Shown piece by piece: positions 17,291-26,299 of a DNA stretch of 34,622 nucleotides; position 1 is the first letter of the stretch, and every line of letters begins with the position of its first letter. The DNA lies in assembly GCF_000426885.1 (NCBI RefSeq), contig NZ_AUGF01000028.1, forward strand, positions 1 through 34,622. Reading direction: 5' to 3'. The position numbers and the translations under genes were made by a program. Origin of the DNA: Moraxella caprae DSM 19149. Its GTDB lineage: Bacteria; Pseudomonadota; Gammaproteobacteria; Pseudomonadales; Moraxellaceae. The notes under the pieces are model-generated. The model saw nothing but the letters and a program-made list of their open reading frames with translations, was not told the origin of the DNA and searched no databases.

Positions 17291-18448
17291 ATGATGACTT
17301 TTTTTAAGAAAACTTCCCTAGTCTTGGCATTTTTGACAGTCTCTGTCACCGCACTTGCCAATAACGGCATTAATCCCCCCAAGCAAGACAATGCTGCCTA
17401 TGTACTCATGGATTATGACACAGGCACAATACTTGCCCAAAATAACGCCAACGAACCACTGCCCCCAGCGTCATTGACCAAGATGATGACCGGTTATATC
17501 TTAGAGCAAAAACTGCTCTCAGGTGAACTGTCTGAGACCACGCCCATCAAGGTCAGCGAGAAGGCATGGTGCCGTGGATCAAGCAGTCAGTCATGTATGT
17601 ATGTGCCACTGGGTGAGAGTGCTACCGCCATTGACATGCTACGGGGTATCATCATACAGTCGGGTAATGATGCGTCTATTGCCGTGGCGGAGCATATCTC
17701 AGGGTCAGAATCTGCCTTTGCGGTGATTATGAATGATGAAGCCGCCAAGCTAGGCATGACCAATACTCACTTTGCCAACGCCACAGGCATGCCCGCCGAA
17801 GGACATCGCTCATCGGCTCAGGATTTGGCAGTATTGGCACGCACGGTCATCAAGAACTCAGCACAGTACTACCCCATTTATAGCGAAAAAGAATTTACTT
17901 ATAACAACATCAAACAAGGCAACCGCAACGCCTTATTGTTCACGGATGCCACCGTTGATGGTCTAAAAACAGGACACACCGCCGAGTCGGGTTATTCATT
18001 GGCGGCGTCAAGTCACAAAGATAACATGCGTCTGATTGCCATCGTGCTTGGGGCAAAGAGCATGCAAGCCCGTGCCGACCAAGCTCGTGAACTGCTGGAC
18101 TTCGGCTTTGGGCATTTTACCAATGTGATGGTTGCCCCTCAAGGCACAGACGCAGGGGCGATACCTGTGAAGTTTGGCAAGGCAGATACGGTAACTGCCA
18201 GCACGCTAAGCGACCTAAAAGTACTCACCACTAAAAACCAAACGGGCAATTTTACCACTGCCATCAAACTCAATGACAGCATTACCGCCCCCATCAAAAA
18301 AGGGCAAGAGCTTGGTCAGATGATGGCAGTCATGGACGGCAAGACCGTTGCCAGTACACCCATCATCGCAGGTGATGACGTGGAGCAGGCGGGCTTTGTC
18401 AGTCGTATGTGGGAGAGTTTGGTGGATTGGATAAAAGGGTTGTTTTAA
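17291..18448 (+). CDS. dacC: D-alanyl-D-alanine carboxypeptidase (PBP5/6 type)
   Basis: This low-molecular-mass penicillin-binding protein removes the terminal D-Ala from peptidoglycan pentapeptides in the periplasm. All S11 serine peptidase motifs are present in 385 residues: SLTK with nucleophile S61 and K64, SGN at 124-126, and KTG at 226-228. A signal peptide (cleavage after ALA at 21-23) and a C-terminal PBP5 beta domain ending in an amphipathic helix (VSRMWESLVDWIKGLF) that would anchor the protein to the membrane complete the family layout. An unusual feature is a pair of cysteines in the KAWCRGSSSQSCMYV segment (94 and 102). The choice between dacA and dacC is arbitrary. A strong terminator follows. 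Confidence 0.9.
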   Translation: MMTFFKKTSLVLAFLTVSVTALANNGINPPKQDNAAYVLMDYDTGTILAQNNANEPLPPASLTKMMTGYILEQKLLSGELSETTPIKVSEKAWCRGSSSQSCMYVPLGESATAIDMLRGIIIQSGNDASIAVAEHISGSESAFAVIMNDEAAKLGMTNTHFANATGMPAEGHRSSAQDLAVLARTVIKNSAQYYPIYSEKEFTYNNIKQGNRNALLFTDATVDGLKTGHTAESGYSLAASSHKDNMRLIAIVLGAKSMQARADQARELLDFGFGHFTNVMVAPQGTDAGAIPVKFGKADTVTASTLSDLKVLTTKNQTGNFTTAIKLNDSITAPIKKGQELGQMMAVMDGKTVASTPIIAGDDVEQAGFVSRMWESLVDWIKGLF

Positions 18449-18520
18449 AATTTTAAAACTGTTTTAAAGGTTTGCAAAAATTATCTTAAAACACCATTTA
18501 AAAAACCATTCGTTATTATA

Positions 18521-18548
18521 AATCGGGGCATGCCCCCGATTTTTTTTG
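18521..18548 (+). terminator. Intrinsic terminator after the D,D-carboxypeptidase gene
   Basis: GC-rich hairpin AATCGGGG (18521-18528) / CCCCGATT (18534-18541) followed by a run of T residues to 18547 on the plus strand. Confidence 0.9.
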
Positions 18549-18580
18549 GACTTAAATTGTCAAGATGATGGTATTTTAAA

Positions 18581-19603
18581 TCATTTTTTAAAAATAACAG
18601 TATCAATAAATTTTACCGCCGATAAATATCTGTCGTGATAGTCTTTATCGTTAATAATATGTGGGGTAATTTGATGTTTGTCAAATAATCTCATGAGCGT
18701 CTTTGAGAAAGCACTGCGTTCATCGTCCGAGCCTAATGACCGCATTCCGTCTGCGACCCATTTGACATTATTGTCAAGCATAATGGTATAATCCATTTTG
18801 ACATTTTCACAAAATGCCGTTAATAAAGGATGAGTGCGATTTTCATACGTTTCACAAAAGGCTTGGGTGGTAATAAAATCGGTATCAATGATGGTAATGG
18901 GACTAATCGCGTTTTTTAGGGCGTTTTGAATTGCCAAATAATGCTGATTGGCAATAATGGGATAATCGCTGTGCTGTAGTCCAATCTCTGTACCGCCCAA
19001 ATCGCTGTGGGTGTAGAGTCGCCCCATTTCTAAGACAAAATTTGCCCCATAATGATTGGCAAGTTTATGTACGAGCGTGGTTTTGCCCGAGCTTTCACCG
19101 CCCACGATACAGACGGTTTTGGTGTAGTTTTGTTTGGCGGACGGGGCGATGGCATGAAAATGAGCAATGGGATTTTGATAAATGGCGGTGCTATTATAAT
19201 GATTATCGGGTAATAGGGCGGTTTGGTGGGCTTGGTTCTTTAAAAGATTATTTTCGGCAAATGATTTGATAAATAGGGTGGGCGTGTCATTGATTTGTAG
19301 GGCGTTAATAATCACATCAATCAGCGATGTATCAGAGTTTGGCTCATCATAAGCCCAAGTTTGCCCATTTAAATCAGTCAAATTTAAACCATCAGCCGTA
19401 TGCACTTTAATAAACCCAAAAAACTCACACGCCACTTGCACGGCTCGGGCTTTGTCTTCCAAAGTTGGCTTAAAGGGGCTGTCACCGTCTTTGGGTAATA
19501 CCACGATGTGCAAAGTATCCACTTGCCCTGAGGCGTGATTGATGTCCGCCAAATGCCCCAAATGCAAAGGCTCAAAATGTCCGATAAGAATGCCTGTGTT
19601 CAT
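18581..19603 (-). CDS. nadR: NadR-like NMN adenylyltransferase / ribosylnicotinamide kinase
   Basis: This 340-residue bifunctional enzyme should phosphorylate nicotinamide riboside to NMN and adenylylate NMN to NAD. The N-terminal nucleotidyltransferase domain has GHFEPLHLGH at 8-17, containing the HxGH signature. The C-terminal kinase domain begins with a P-loop, GGESSGKTT at 168-176. It lacks the N-terminal helix-turn-helix that makes enterobacterial NadR a repressor, matching the enzyme-only form found in Haemophilus-type NAD salvage. The ribosome-binding site AAGGTGA is well placed before ATG 19603. No pnuC transporter is adjacent. Together with pncB (27152) it suggests at least two NAD salvage routes. 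Confidence 0.88.
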   Translation of the reverse strand: MNTGILIGHFEPLHLGHLADINHASGQVDTLHIVVLPKDGDSPFKPTLEDKARAVQVACEFFGFIKVHTADGLNLTDLNGQTWAYDEPNSDTSLIDVIINALQINDTPTLFIKSFAENNLLKNQAHQTALLPDNHYNSTAIYQNPIAHFHAIAPSAKQNYTKTVCIVGGESSGKTTLVHKLANHYGANFVLEMGRLYTHSDLGGTEIGLQHSDYPIIANQHYLAIQNALKNAISPITIIDTDFITTQAFCETYENRTHPLLTAFCENVKMDYTIMLDNNVKWVADGMRSLGSDDERSAFSKTLMRLFDKHQITPHIINDKDYHDRYLSAVKFIDTVIFKK

Positions 19604-19771
19604 TATGTCACCTTTTTGTAATGTTAAGTGAAAATCGTAAGATTGGGTAAAATTGCTTGAAAATCATGGTGTTGGCTGTTATCTTAAACATTCTTTTCAA
19701 CCAATTTTATTTATATTATACGCAAATTTGTGAAGGTAATAGTAAATAAAAGTAACAAATAAGGTTTTATC

Positions 19772-20017
19772 ATGGCGCAAGCAAAATTATACAAATTACA
19801 TCGTTCACGTCATCATCGCATGATAGCAGGCGTGATGGGCGGTATCGCAGAGTACTTGGGTTGGTCGCCCACGATGGTGCGACTTCTGTTTGTCATCATC
19901 TCGGTCGCCAGTGCTGCCGTGCCAGGGGTGCTTATCTACTTTATCCTATGGATAGTCATGCCAAAGGCGACGGCAAATTCGTATGTGCCAGAGGCTGATT
20001 ATCAGCAGGTGCGATAA
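19772..20017 (+). CDS. PspC-domain membrane protein
   Basis: An 81-residue protein with a PspC domain: a basic N-terminus (YKLHRSRHHRMIAGVMGGIA) and a hydrophobic segment at about residues 36-58 ending in LWIVMP, the family's hallmark. In enterobacteria PspC helps activate the phage-shock envelope-stress response, but stand-alone PspC-domain proteins are widespread and mostly uncharacterised. No pspA or pspB is nearby. A good ribosome-binding site (AAGG) precedes the ATG. A modular repeat element separates it from htpG. Confidence 0.85.
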   Translation: MAQAKLYKLHRSRHHRMIAGVMGGIAEYLGWSPTMVRLLFVIISVASAAVPGVLIYFILWIVMPKATANSYVPEADYQQVR

Positions 20018-20065
20018 ATCCCCTTGAAAAATCCGCCCCCCATCCCTATTTTTATCCTGTTAATG

Positions 20066-20268
20066 AGGGCGTGCCAAACCTTGATTACATTGGTTCTGGT
20101 GCGTCCAGTTTTAAGATTTTGCGTGTATTTTTGTGCAAAAAATGGCTAAATTTTGTGGCTCGAAGTCAAATCCCTTGTTGATATGATTATATCAACTGCG
20201 GGCTTTTCCTAGAAAAACGTGCGATTTTTCTCATTTTCTTGCAACAAAAACCAAGATTTGGCACGCCT
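20066..20268 (-). repeat. Modular palindromic repeat, copy A (upstream of htpG)
   Basis: Bounded by AGGGCGTGCCAAACCTTG at the left and its near-complement CCAAGATTTGGCACGCC (20251-20267) at the right. Read on the minus strand the interior contains TTGCAAGAAAATGAG, AAAAATCGCACGTTTTT, a hairpin GTTGATAT/ATATCAAC (20177-20196), then TAGCCATTTTT. The same outer blocks occur in copies at 22375 and 33303 but with a different or missing central hairpin. It ends about 16 bases before the htpG ATG, so the htpG promoter lies inside or beyond it. Confidence 0.75.
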
Positions 20269-20284
20269 TTGACAGGATATTTTT

Positions 20285-22219
20285 ATGACCATCAAAAACC
20301 ACACCTTTGAAACCGAAGTCAATCAGCTTCTGCACCTTGTAACGCACTCACTGTACTCAAATCCTGACATTTTTGTCCGTGAGCTGGTGTCTAACGCCTC
20401 TGACGCTTGTGACAAATTACGCTTTTTGGCAACCAGTGATGACAGTCTTTATGAAAATGATGGCGAACTTGCCATTAAAATTGAGATTGACAAAGATGCT
20501 AAGACCTTGACCATCAGTGATAATGGCATTGGCATGAATGAAGCGGACGTGATTGACAACCTAGGCACGATTGCCAAATCAGGCACCAAAGCCTTTTTGG
20601 ACAAATTATCAGACGCTGACAAAAAAGACGGCAACCTTATCGGACAGTTTGGTGTGGGCTTTTACTCTGGCTTTATCGTGGCGGAAAAAATCACGGTAGA
20701 AACTCGTAAAGCTGGCGAGCCAAGTAGTGAGGGCGTACGCTGGGTATCGGACGGTACAGGTTCATTTACCACCGAAACCATTGACAAGCCTACCCGTGGC
20801 ACTTCCATTACCTTGCACCTAAAAGATGAATTTGTGGAGCGTGAAGACGGCGAGTACAGCTACCTTGACCGCTACAAAATCAAGTCGCTCGTAAGCAAAT
20901 ATTCTGACCACATCAGTCTGCCCATTCAAATGCGTAAAGAAGTGTGGCAAGAAGATGCCGAGCAGGACGAAAACGCCCCTGTGCCAAATGGCGAGATGAT
21001 TTTGACGGACGAGTGGGAAACCATTAACAAAGCATCCGCCCTATGGACACGCACGCCAAGCGAGATTGGCGATGATGAGTACAGCGAGTTTTATAAAACC
21101 GTAAGCTATGATTTTGATGAGCCACTGACTTGGACGCACAACCGAGTAGAAGGGCGTGTGCAGTACACTCAGCTTCTATATATCCCCAAAAAAGCCCCAT
21201 TTGACCTATACGCCCGTGAACAGCAACGTGGGCTAAAACTCTATGTCAAGCGTGTGTTTATCATGGACGATGCCGAACAGCTTCTCCCCATGTACCTACG
21301 TTTTGTCAAGGGTGTGATTGACAGTGCTGATTTACCGCTCAATGTCAGCCGTGAGATTTTGCAAGAGTCTCGTGATGTCAAATCTATTCGTGAAGGCAAC
21401 GCCCGCCGTGTGCTGACCCTATTGGCAAGCCTAGCTAGTAGCGAAGATGAAGCCAAACAAGCCAAATTTGCCGACTTTTACAAAGAGTTTGGCGATGTCA
21501 TCAAAGAAGGCTTGGGCGAAGATAAAGCCAACCAAGAGCGTATCGCCAAACTGCTCCGCTATGCCACCAGCACAAATGACAGCGTTGAGACCAGTTTTGC
21601 CGACTACAAGGCACGCATGAAAGACGGTCAAAAGGCGATTTATTATCTGACTGCCGAAAACCTAGTCTCTGCTAAAAACAGCCCACAATTAGAGCTGTTT
21701 AATAAAAAAGGCATTGAAGTTATCCTGATGACTTCAAAAGTGGACGAATGGGCAATGAACTTCTTGACCGAACTTGACGGCACGCCCCTACAAAATATCG
21801 CCAAAGGGGCGGTGGATTTGGGTGATTTGACCGATGATGCTGAAAAAGAAGAAGTTAAAAAACAAGAAGAAGCCTTCAAACCTGTGGTAGAACGCCTAAA
21901 AGGGGTGCTTGGCGGACGAGCCAAAGACGTGCGAGTAACAAGCCGTTTGGTGGACTCTCCTGCTTGCCTTGTTGTGGGCGATGGCGAGCTGACCCCACAA
22001 ATGGCTCAAATGCTAAAAGCCATGGGACAGCCTGTGCCTGACGTCAAGCCCACTCTGGAAATTAACCCCACGCACCCGCTGATTGCACGTTTAGAGAACA
22101 GTGGCGATTTTGACGACCTAGCCGAAGTTATCTTTGACCAAGCCTTGATAGCAGATGGCGGACAGCCTGATGACCCTGCGGGGTATTTAAAGCGGATTAA
22201 CAAATTGCTTTTGAAGTAA
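20285..22219 (+). CDS. htpG: Hsp90-family molecular chaperone HtpG
   Basis: HtpG is the bacterial Hsp90, a dimeric cytoplasmic ATP-dependent chaperone. The 644-residue protein has an intact GHKL ATPase domain: NASDA (37-41), DNGIGM (79-84) and GQFGVGFYS (120-128). The middle domain carries the catalytic-arginine region ([10 protein letters not shown]), and the C-terminal dimerisation domain ends with NPTHPL and following helices. The ribosome-binding site AGGA is seven bases before the ATG. A modular repeat lies directly upstream, so the leader is unusual; no convincing sigma-32 promoter with correct spacing was found. A strong terminator follows. Confidence 0.96.
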   Translation: MTIKNHTFETEVNQLLHLVTHSLYSNPDIFVRELVSNASDACDKLRFLATSDDSLYENDGELAIKIEIDKDAKTLTISDNGIGMNEADVIDNLGTIAKSGTKAFLDKLSDADKKDGNLIGQFGVGFYSGFIVAEKITVETRKAGEPSSEGVRWVSDGTGSFTTETIDKPTRGTSITLHLKDEFVEREDGEYSYLDRYKIKSLVSKYSDHISLPIQMRKEVWQEDAEQDENAPVPNGEMILTDEWETINKASALWTRTPSEIGDDEYSEFYKTVSYDFDEPLTWTHNRVEGRVQYTQLLYIPKKAPFDLYAREQQRGLKLYVKRVFIMDDAEQLLPMYLRFVKGVIDSADLPLNVSREILQESRDVKSIREGNARRVLTLLASLASSEDEAKQAKFADFYKEFGDVIKEGLGEDKANQERIAKLLRYATSTNDSVETSFADYKARMKDGQKAIYYLTAENLVSAKNSPQLELFNKKGIEVILMTSKVDEWAMNFLTELDGTPLQNIAKGAVDLGDLTDDAEKEEVKKQEEAFKPVVERLKGVLGGRAKDVRVTSRLVDSPACLVVGDGELTPQMAQMLKAMGQPVPDVKPTLEINPTHPLIARLENSGDFDDLAEVIFDQALIADGGQPDDPAGYLKRINKLLLK

Positions 22220-22264
22220 TCGCTTTAATGCTTGTTTATAAAATACCCTGTTCATTTTGAACCG

Positions 22265-22298
22265 CACCCCAAAAGTTAGACACTTTTGGGGTGTTTTT
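22265..22298 (+). terminator. Intrinsic terminator of htpG
   Basis: Perfect 12-bp stem CACCCCAAAAGT (22265-22276) / ACTTTTGGGGTG (22282-22293) with a five-base loop, followed by TTTTT. Confidence 0.92.
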
Positions 22299-22335
22299 GT
22301 GGGTACAAAGTAAATACCTTTATATGGCAAAACTA

Positions 22336-22344
22336 TGGTATAAT
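22336..22344 (+). promoter_or_regulatory. Extended -10 promoter, likely for rluB
   Basis: TGGTATAAT is an extended -10 element (TGn followed by perfect TATAAT) just after the htpG terminator. No good -35 is seen at 16-18 bases, which is typical of extended -10 promoters. A transcript from here would carry repeat copy B (22375-22502) in an about 200-base leader. Confidence 0.5.
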
Positions 22345-22374
22345 GACTGTTCATCTTTTTAAGCAAGTTGTTGC

Positions 22375-22502
22375 TTAGGGCGTGCCTGCCTTTGGTATTT
22401 GCAATGAAAAACAAGATTTAGCCATTTTTCATGCAAAAACATCATTTTATCTTTACAATATTTCTAAATTTTAAAAGTGTTATAAGGGCAGGCGCGCCCT
22501 AA
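22375..22502 (+). repeat. Modular palindromic repeat, copy B (rluB leader)
   Basis: A 128-base unit with 16-bp terminal inverted repeats, TTAGGGCGTGCCTGCC (22375-22390) and GGCAGGCGCGCCCTAA (22487-22502), one mismatch. It contains the inner inverted pair TTTGCAATGAAAAA / TTTTTCATGCAAAAA. Relative to copy C (33303) it lacks the roughly 100-base central segment. Confidence 0.8.
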
Positions 22503-22551
22503 CATATTAATAACATTGTGAAATGTTAAACTCCCCATACAGGAACACATC

Positions 22552-23553
22552 ATGAATACCCTCCACACCACCGAATCATCCGTAGACACCCATACAGATA
22601 CCGCCAAACCCCAAGGCGAAAAACTGCAAAAACTCCTAGCACGCATGGGCTTGGGTTCACGTCGTCAGTTAGAAGAAATCATCAAAACAGGACGAATCTC
22701 CATCAACAGCAAAACTGCAACGCTGGGCGACAGAGCCAGAGTGAGTGATGAGATTCGTATCGACGGGCGACTGGTACGTCTTAAAGCTGAACGTGAGAAA
22801 CGTCGCCGTGTCATCGCCTACTATAAGCCCGAAGGCGAGATTTGCTCCATGTCCGACCCCGAGGGTCGCCCCACGGTGTTTGACCGTCTGCCCAAGCTGA
22901 CAGGCGACAGATGGGTGATGGTCGGCAGGCTAGATATTAACTCATCAGGCCTGCTACTGTTTACCAATGATGGCGAGCTGGCTCATCGTCTCATGCACCC
23001 ATCTAGCGAAGTGGTGCGTGAATACGCCGTGCGTGTGCTTGGCGAAGTTACCCCAGAGATTGCCCAAAATCTGACCCGTGGCGTTGAGTTGGAAGATGGC
23101 ATGGCACGCTTTGATGACATCAAAGAAGGCGGTGGCATGGGCGTGAATAAATGGTATCACGTCACCATCAAAGAAGGTCGCAAGCGTGAAGTTCGCCGTA
23201 TGTTTGAGTCCCAAGAGCTTAAAGTCTCACGCCTGATTCGCACCCGTTATAGCACCATGATATTGCCCAAAGAGCTAAAAACAGGACGATTTATTGAGCT
23301 TGACGCCAAAGCCATTGATGCCCTTGTCTCATCGGTAGGTCTGCGTTCTCGCCAAGGTACGGGACTAAATGCGTCCGCTAGGGAAAAACAAGCCCGCATC
23401 CATAAAAAACCCTTGCCTGCTCGTGAAGTTCGCCAAAAACGCACCCACAAAGGCAAAAGCGAGCGAAAAAGAGCCGATGACAGACAAAGCAGAAGCGAAC
23501 GTAAAGGAGGGCAAGCCCCTGCGTTTGGCAAGGCGAAGTTTTATAAAGTGTAA
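22552..23553 (+). CDS. rluB: 23S rRNA pseudouridine synthase (RluB type)
   Basis: A 333-residue RsuA-family enzyme. An N-terminal S4 RNA-binding domain (about residues 23-70) is followed by the catalytic domain with the GRLD signature at 125-128, where D128 is the catalytic aspartate. RluB makes one pseudouridine in helix 90 near the ribosomal peptidyl-transferase centre; assignment to RluB rather than RluE/RluF/RsuA rests on overall length and the basic tail. The last about 65 residues are a Lys/Arg-rich, probably disordered extension common in this group. It is a single-gene unit with an upstream extended -10 promoter and a downstream terminator at 23578. Confidence 0.85.
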   Translation: MNTLHTTESSVDTHTDTAKPQGEKLQKLLARMGLGSRRQLEEIIKTGRISINSKTATLGDRARVSDEIRIDGRLVRLKAEREKRRRVIAYYKPEGEICSMSDPEGRPTVFDRLPKLTGDRWVMVGRLDINSSGLLLFTNDGELAHRLMHPSSEVVREYAVRVLGEVTPEIAQNLTRGVELEDGMARFDDIKEGGGMGVNKWYHVTIKEGRKREVRRMFESQELKVSRLIRTRYSTMILPKELKTGRFIELDAKAIDALVSSVGLRSRQGTGLNASAREKQARIHKKPLPAREVRQKRTHKGKSERKRADDRQSRSERKGGQAPAFGKAKFYKV

Positions 23554-23577
23554 ATTATTATGCCTTTATCGCCAAAC

Positions 23578-23613
23578 CGCCCGAATACTTTTTATGGCAT
23601 TCGGGCGTTTTTT
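23578..23613 (+). terminator. Intrinsic terminator after rluB
   Basis: Stem CGCCCGAAT (23578-23586) / ATTCGGGCG (23599-23607), followed by six T residues on the plus strand. It lies between convergent rluB and ppa. Confidence 0.9.
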
Positions 23614-23654
23614 ATGAGCGATAATTTACAAGGTTATCATCTGCAAGTCGTCAA

Positions 23655-24188
23655 TCACGCTTCTTCCACCCAGCGTTTTTGGCTTTCTTTAATCACTTCT
23701 TTGGCGGTGGCAATATCAAAAAAGCCTTCTACTTTGGTGGTGCCAGCTTTTTTCAAATCCTTGTAGTGGTTGAAGTGAAATTCTAGCTGTTTGAGAAGCT
23801 GTGGTGGCAAATCATCAAGGCTGTTGTAGGCGTTGCCGTTATTGCGGTCATCGGCAGGCACGACGATGACTTTGTCGTCCACTTCGCCGTCATCAACAAA
23901 CTTCATCACGCCAATCACTTTGGCTTTTAGGAAAATACCCGTGGTCAATGGCTGTTCGGTTAGGATAAGTGCGTCTAGCTCATCGCCGTCTTCGTCTAGC
24001 GTTTGGGGAATAAAGCCATAGTTGCAAGGTTTGGCAAAGGTGGTAGGCTCAACACGGTCAAGCTCAAAGCACGCCAATTTGCGGTTCCATTCGATTTTGT
24101 GGTTTGAGCCAGTAGGGATTTCCACGACCACATTAATCTCGCCTGCGTCCACGTCGCCTGCATCTAGGATTTTGTTAAAATCTACCAT
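23655..24188 (-). CDS. ppa: Inorganic pyrophosphatase
   Basis: A family I soluble pyrophosphatase that hydrolyses PPi to two phosphates in the cytoplasm, pulling biosynthetic reactions forward. The 177-residue length is standard for bacterial enzymes. The signature DEDGDELDALIL at about 65-76 carries the metal-binding aspartates, and NRKLACFELDRV plus the downstream DDRN and HFNHYKDLK motifs fit the family. It starts at ATG 24188 and forms a single-gene unit convergent with rluB. Confidence 0.95.
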   Translation of the reverse strand: MVDFNKILDAGDVDAGEINVVVEIPTGSNHKIEWNRKLACFELDRVEPTTFAKPCNYGFIPQTLDEDGDELDALILTEQPLTTGIFLKAKVIGVMKFVDDGEVDDKVIVVPADDRNNGNAYNSLDDLPPQLLKQLEFHFNHYKDLKKAGTTKVEGFFDIATAKEVIKESQKRWVEEA

Positions 24189-24301
24189 AAAATTCTCCGA
24201 TGGGGGTTAAAAAAGGTGTGTCATTGTAATATTAAATCCGCCCAAGTGCAATCATCAATTTATGATGTTTTTGCATATTGCTTGTGGATAATGGCATATT
24301 A

Positions 24302-25456
24302 TCAAGGCTTATCTGATGTATCAGGCAGGCAAATGGGGGTACTGATACAGCTTGGAGTGTCCACTTTTGTTTTGTCTAAGGCGGTCATGAGTTGTAAGGT
24401 TGCCCGCTCCCAATCTTCAATTTGACTTGGGTCATCAAGGTGGCGTTTGTCAAGATTGGCAGGATTTATGGGGTATTTATCGTCTCGCTCATCTGTTGGT
24501 GTGGCGATAAATACCAGAAAGGCTTGGGCTTTTTTGCCAAGTTCGCTGTCATGTTTGGCAAGTTTGACAAAGCTTGCTTCGTCTGTGAATGTCTCATCAT
24601 TTTCATTGATGTAGGTGATAAATTTGGTTTTATCATCGTTTAGCCAACGTGTATTGTCTGAACCAAAAAATAACAAATATTCATAAAATAACGACAACCG
24701 TTTGGCATCATCAATAAATACACTCTGCGGATACATCTTTTGATAATCTTGCCAAAATAACGCCCGCTCGATAAGCTTATCCAATGAAATGCTAAGACCT
24801 GCATCGCACCATAGTGGCTCTTGGTTGTCGCTGGCAAGTCGCTCAATCATGACTGCTTGGTCTTTTGGCAAATGGGGCGTAAACAGCTTGGCAAATGCTT
24901 GATAATCATTGACAAAGTTAAATTCCCCTTCGCAGTAGTCTGCTATTTTTAGCTTATTTTGTTTGACTTGCTTGATGAAATATTGGGCTTTTGGGTGTAG
25001 TGTGGCGATGTCGGATTCGTTGTACTTTTTGTTATAATGAATGTCGTACATGACCTGATTTAACTGGTCAAATTCTGTATCATCAAGCAAAAATGTATCG
25101 CCTTGCCAAAAGGATAAAAAACGCTGATAAGCAAGCTGATACTGTGTCGCCCACTTGATTTGGGTGGTGTTGTCGGCAGTCGGTAGGCAGTGATTTAATA
25201 GTTTGTCTGCCTGATCAAAGTCATCTATTTGACTATTGATGTCAATAGCATTTAGTGTGTTGGTAATGGTTTGGCAATCAATCGCTTGGGGGTTGGTACT
25301 TTGGGCGACTGGCGTGGGTGATGTGGGGGTAACGTCCACAAAGGTCTGTTCGGCTTGGTGTGGCTTGGTGTTTGGGGCAGGTAGGCTGTTGGGTTTGTTG
25401 TCGCAAGCGGTCAAGGACAATAGGGTGATTGCGATAATTGTTAATGGGTATTTCAT
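24302..25456 (-). CDS. Lipoprotein of unknown function
   Basis: I do not recognise this 384-residue protein. It has a lipoprotein signal peptide with lipobox LTAC (lipidated Cys18), followed by a proline/threonine-rich linker (about 20-55) and then an alpha-helical-looking, acidic and tyrosine/tryptophan-rich domain with several cysteines. No catalytic motif was found. The absence of Asp at +2 after... cannot be claimed: residue 19 is Asp, which by the enterobacterial rule would favour inner-membrane retention, although that rule need not hold here. It starts two bases after the lipB stop on the same strand, so it is very probably co-transcribed with lipB. Confidence 0.75.
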   Translation of the reverse strand: MKYPLTIIAITLLSLTACDNKPNSLPAPNTKPHQAEQTFVDVTPTSPTPVAQSTNPQAIDCQTITNTLNAIDINSQIDDFDQADKLLNHCLPTADNTTQIKWATQYQLAYQRFLSFWQGDTFLLDDTEFDQLNQVMYDIHYNKKYNESDIATLHPKAQYFIKQVKQNKLKIADYCEGEFNFVNDYQAFAKLFTPHLPKDQAVMIERLASDNQEPLWCDAGLSISLDKLIERALFWQDYQKMYPQSVFIDDAKRLSLFYEYLLFFGSDNTRWLNDDKTKFITYINENDETFTDEASFVKLAKHDSELGKKAQAFLVFIATPTDERDDKYPINPANLDKRHLDDPSQIEDWERATLQLMTALDKTKVDTPSCISTPICLPDTSDKP

Positions 25457-25458
25457 GT

Positions 25459-26205
25459 TTATTTGCTTGGTATTGGCTCATTTATGGCTCTTAGGGCGAT
25501 TTGTCCGCTGTGTCTTTTTTGAATATTACTGATAAATTTATGAATAAATTCGTGCGTTTGGCTCTCATCAAATTTGCCAAATTGCGACAGCTTCACCATT
25601 GCCATGCCTGCATAGCCACAAGGGTTAATGGCGTTAAAGGCGGTCAAATCATTGACAAGGTTAATGGCAATGCCGTGATAGCTATGCCCTTGTTTGATTT
25701 TAAAGCCTAGACTTGCAATTTTGCCAAGCATATCGCCATCTGTGTTATAAATATACACCCCAGGGGCATCACGGCGAGCCTTAGCGGTCAAATCGGGCGG
25801 TAGGTATTCGCCAACCACGTCTTCTATGGCTTGTTCGGCGTGGCTGACTAGATCTCGCACGCCCATGCCAAGGCGGTGCAAATCCCACAGCCAGTACACC
25901 ACAAGTTGTCCCACACCATGCCACGTTACCTGTCCGCCACGGTCGGTTTTGATGATTGGGGTGTCGGTTTTGTAGAGAATATGCTCTTCTTTGCCTGCTT
26001 GTCCAAGCGTATAGACGTCTTGGTGTTCCACAATCCACAGCTCATCAGGGTAGGTTTTTTCAGCCTTTTTGTCATCAATACGACTCAAAATACGAGCGAG
26101 CATACTGTCATGCGTGGCGTTATATTCGGCATGGGGGTGGGTGGTGGTGCGTAAGTCGTCCCATTGTAAGGGGGTAAGGTCTAGGTGGGGTAGGTTTAGG
26201 GTCAT
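25459..26205 (-). CDS. lipB: Octanoyltransferase
   Basis: LipB transfers octanoate from acyl carrier protein to lipoyl domains of 2-oxo acid dehydrogenases and GcvH, the first step of lipoate synthesis. The 248-residue protein has the signature RGGQVTWHGVGQ at 89-100, the conserved lysine in LGKIASLGFKIKQG (K162), and the catalytic cysteine in NPCGYAGM (C196). The usual partner lipA is not adjacent. Instead a lipoprotein gene follows after two bases. It is divergent from thiE; the 94-base gap is AT-rich with a short CCATTTTAA tandem duplication. Confidence 0.93.
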   Translation of the reverse strand: MTLNLPHLDLTPLQWDDLRTTTHPHAEYNATHDSMLARILSRIDDKKAEKTYPDELWIVEHQDVYTLGQAGKEEHILYKTDTPIIKTDRGGQVTWHGVGQLVVYWLWDLHRLGMGVRDLVSHAEQAIEDVVGEYLPPDLTAKARRDAPGVYIYNTDGDMLGKIASLGFKIKQGHSYHGIAINLVNDLTAFNAINPCGYAGMAMVKLSQFGKFDESQTHEFIHKFISNIQKRHSGQIALRAINEPIPSK

Positions 26206-26299
26206 GGCTTTTAAATGGTCAAAATAAGGGCTATTTTACGCCATTTTATTAAAAATAAAAACCATTTTAACCATTTTAACCCCCAAAAAAAGAACCCCC

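Noticed and set aside
20023..20043. CTTGAA...CCCCAT resembling a sigma-32 heat-shock promoter before htpG
   Set aside because: The spacer is only about nine bases, against the 13-17 needed, and the modular repeat separates it from the gene.
26206..26299. Possible TPP riboswitch ahead of thiE
   Set aside because: The 94-base AT-rich gap lacks the conserved thi-box segments and is too short.
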